From contig RFTA01000019.1 in NCBI GenBank assembly GCA_009923685.1, forward strand, positions 1 through 8,658: a stretch of 8,658 nt of DNA, given 5' to 3'. Shown here in pieces: positions 6,686-8,658 of this stretch. How positions within the stretch are numbered: the first letter of the stretch is position 1; each line of letters begins with the position of its first letter. Source of the DNA: Actinomycetota bacterium (lineage in GTDB: Bacteria > Actinomycetota > Acidimicrobiia > Acidimicrobiales > Ilumatobacteraceae). The position numbers and the translations under genes are program-made. The notes under the pieces were generated by a model that saw nothing but the letters and a program-made list of their open reading frames with translations, was not told the DNA's origin and did not search any database.

Positions 6686-7156
6686 ATGCCACGTAAAGGT
6701 CCAGTCGCTCGCCGTGAGTTCGCAGCAGATCCGGTTTATCGTTCAGCACTAGTTACACAGATCGTCAACAAAGTTATGTTGCACGGCAAAAAGAGCATCG
6801 CCGAATCAATTGTTTATGACGCGATGAAAGTAATGGAATCAAAAATGGGTGCCGAGCCACTCACCGCGGTCAAGCGCGCTGTCGACAATGTCAAGCCGCC
6901 ACTAGAAGTTCGCAGTCGTCGAGTCGGTGGTGCAACATATCAAGTGCCTGTCGAGGTTCGTCCGCGTCGTGCAACAACTCTGGCAATTCGTTGGATCGTG
7001 GAGAACGCGCGTGCTCGTCGCGAAAAGACAATGGCCGAATGTTTGGCCAGCGAATTGATGGATGCATCAAATGGTCTCGGCGCATCGATGAAAAAGCGCG
7101 AAGACATGCAAAAGATGGCCGAGTCGAACAAAGCGTTCGCTCACTACCGCTGGTAA
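6686..7156 (+). CDS. rpsG: 30S ribosomal protein S7
   Basis: This 156-residue protein, the usual actinobacterial length, is S7. It starts assembly of the 30S head by binding the 3' major domain of 16S rRNA and lies near the exit-site tRNA. Conserved regions are the N-terminal basic arm MPRKGPVARRE, NKVMLHGKKSIAE (28-40), the beta-hairpin region VRSRRVGGATYQVPVEVRPRR (75-95), and the C-terminal KMAESNKAFAHYRW. The ATG is preceded by AAAGGA (6673-6678) with 7-nt spacing; this SD overlaps the rpsL stop codon, and the gap is only 11 nt, so translation is probably coupled to rpsL. That gap is too short for the extended S7-binding operator found between these genes in E. coli, so autoregulation of that type is not visible here. 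Confidence 0.98.
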   Translation: MPRKGPVARREFAADPVYRSALVTQIVNKVMLHGKKSIAESIVYDAMKVMESKMGAEPLTAVKRAVDNVKPPLEVRSRRVGGATYQVPVEVRPRRATTLAIRWIVENARARREKTMAECLASELMDASNGLGASMKKREDMQKMAESNKAFAHYRW

Positions 7157-7186
7157 TCAGCAGAACAAGTAAATAGGTACACCCCC

Positions 7187-8658
7187 ATGCCATCACGCGA
7201 GTATCCACTAGATAAATATCGAAATATCGGCATCATGGCGCACATTGACGCCGGCAAGACGACAACTACAGAGCGAGTTCTTTATTACACCGGCAAGACA
7301 TACAAAATCGGTGAAGTACACGAAGGCGCAGCCGTTATGGACTTCATGGTGCAAGAACAAGAGCGCGGTATCACGATTACATCGGCCGCGACAACTGCCG
7401 TTTGGCGCGGACACCGCATCAACATCATTGACACACCTGGTCACGTTGACTTCACAATTGAAGTAGAGCGTTCGTTGCGCGTGCTTGACGGCGCGGTTGC
7501 AGTATTCGACTCGGTTGCCGGCGTCGAGCCACAAACCGAAACAGTTTGGCGCCAAGCCAACAAATACAAGGTTCCGCGTATGTGCTTCATTAACAAAATG
7601 GACCGCACTGGGGCGAACTTTTATCGCACGCTCGACATGATCAAAGATCGTTTGCAAACAGTACCCGCGGTTTTGCAGTTGCCATACGGTGGCGAAGCAA
7701 ACTTCAAAGGCCTTATCGACATCGTAAAAATGAAGTCGATTGTTTGGGATGGCGACGAAAAAGACTCGCCATATCACGAAGAAGATATCCCGGCCGAATA
7801 TCTCGACAAAGCGAAGCAATATCGCGCCGAATTGCTCGATCTTGTTGCATCTGAAGATGAACAACTCATGGAGAAGTTCCTGGCCAACGATGACCTCAGC
7901 GAAGAAGATCTTCGCTCAGGCATTCGCAAAGGCACGCTGGCGTTTAGTTTCGTGCCGATTCTTTGTGGTTCGGCATTCAAAAACAAGGGCGTGCAGCAAA
8001 TGCTCGACTGCGTGGTCGACTACATGCCGTGCCCACTCGATATTCCGGCCGCAACCGGCACCAATGTCAATGGCGACGAAAACCTCACACGTGACGCCGA
8101 CGAGAAAGCACCGTTCTCGGCACTTGCATTCAAAATTGTTGCCGATCCATTCGGTCGCTTGACATACTTCAGGGTTTATTCGGGCACGATCACCAAGGGT
8201 GACGAGGTCTACAACTCGGTCAAAGAAAAGCGCGAGCGCGTCGGTCGTTTGTTGTTGATGCATGCGAACCAGCGCGAAGACATCGAGTTCGCAATGGCGG
8301 GCGACATCGTCGCCGGTCTGGGCTTTAAAGATGTAACCACTGGTGACACACTGTGCGATCGCGGCAACCCGATCGTGCTTGAGCGAATGATATTTCCTGA
8401 GCCGGTAATTCACGTTGCGATCGAGCCAAAGACCAAAAACGACCAAGACAAACTGGGCAAGGCGTTGAAGTCATTGTCAGATGAAGACCCAACTTTCAGA
8501 GTGCGTACCGACGAAGAAACCGGTCAGACGGTTATTTCGGGAATGGGTGAGTTGCACCTCGAGATTCTTGTCGACCGAATGCAGCGCGAGTTCGCGGTTG
8601 ATGCGACCGTCGGCAAGCCGCAAGTTGCATATCGCGAAACGGTCACAAAGAAAATCGA
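7187..8658 (+). CDS. fusA: Elongation factor G, N-terminal 490 residues (3' end outside window)
   Basis: EF-G is the cytoplasmic GTPase that drives tRNA-mRNA translocation and, with ribosome recycling factor, splits ribosomes. The frame is open from ATG 7187 to the window end; about 200 residues of a typical 700-residue EF-G are missing. G1 is AHIDAGKT (18-25), switch I RGITITS (60-66), G3 DTPGHVD (82-88) with catalytic His86, G4 NKMD (136-139), and G5 near GSAFKNKGV (261-269). The G' subdomain lies between G4 and G5. Domain II begins about 304 (APFSALAFKI), domain III about 405 (PVIHVAIEPK, with SGMGELHLEI at 451-460), and the fragment ends at the entry to domain IV. The sequence is typical of canonical EF-G1 rather than the paralog EF-G2. 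AGGT (7175-7178) gives a weak SD about 9 nt before the ATG. The 30-nt gap to rpsG suggests co-transcription; tuf would be expected next but is not in view. Confidence 0.97.
   Translation, partial: MPSREYPLDKYRNIGIMAHIDAGKTTTTERVLYYTGKTYKIGEVHEGAAVMDFMVQEQERGITITSAATTAVWRGHRINIIDTPGHVDFTIEVERSLRVLDGAVAVFDSVAGVEPQTETVWRQANKYKVPRMCFINKMDRTGANFYRTLDMIKDRLQTVPAVLQLPYGGEANFKGLIDIVKMKSIVWDGDEKDSPYHEEDIPAEYLDKAKQYRAELLDLVASEDEQLMEKFLANDDLSEEDLRSGIRKGTLAFSFVPILCGSAFKNKGVQQMLDCVVDYMPCPLDIPAATGTNVNGDENLTRDADEKAPFSALAFKIVADPFGRLTYFRVYSGTITKGDEVYNSVKEKRERVGRLLLMHANQREDIEFAMAGDIVAGLGFKDVTTGDTLCDRGNPIVLERMIFPEPVIHVAIEPKTKNDQDKLGKALKSLSDEDPTFRVRTDEETGQTVISGMGELHLEILVDRMQREFAVDATVGKPQVAYRETVTKKI

Overview
The window is a bacterial core information-processing cluster on the + strand. 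In order it holds the 3' end of rpoB, complete rpoC, a small SAM-dependent methyltransferase gene, complete rpsL, complete rpsG, and the 5' two thirds of fusA. The order rpoB-rpoC-rpsL-rpsG-fusA and the protein sequences point to an actinobacterium. RpoC has the actinobacterial N-terminus (LRIGLATADDIRTWS...GEVKKPETINYR) and a charged helical insert after the first zinc site. Core-gene GC is about 50% (52% in three 60-base lines counted by hand), low for the phylum. That would fit a streamlined aquatic lineage such as an Acidimicrobiia relative, but the taxon is inference and cannot be settled from this window.

Layout: 1-1323 rpoB fragment; 31-nt gap; 1355-5428 rpoC; 40-nt gap with an orphan Shine-Dalgarno (SD) sequence and a perfect hairpin carrying the methyltransferase SD in its loop; 5469-6140 methyltransferase; 165-nt gap with a terminator-like hairpin, candidate promoters and a possible structured leader; 6306-6674 rpsL (GTG start); 11-nt gap; 6686-7156 rpsG; 30-nt gap; 7187 to the end, fusA. 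No tRNA, rRNA, CRISPR array or insertion sequence was seen, and no believable minus-strand gene.

The core genes make RNA polymerase beta and beta', ribosomal proteins S12 and S7, and elongation factor G. The odd part is the methyltransferase. It is AT-richer than its neighbours (39% GC in four sampled lines), has different codon habits, resembles methyltransferases usually found near surface-glycan genes, and is flanked by an imperfect 16-nt direct repeat (14/16 identical). It looks like a recent arrival between the RNA polymerase and ribosomal parts of the cluster. The following gap probably restarts transcription for rpsL-rpsG-fusA. A second point is that S12 has Arg at position 88, where Lys is usual and where K88R gives streptomycin resistance in other bacteria.
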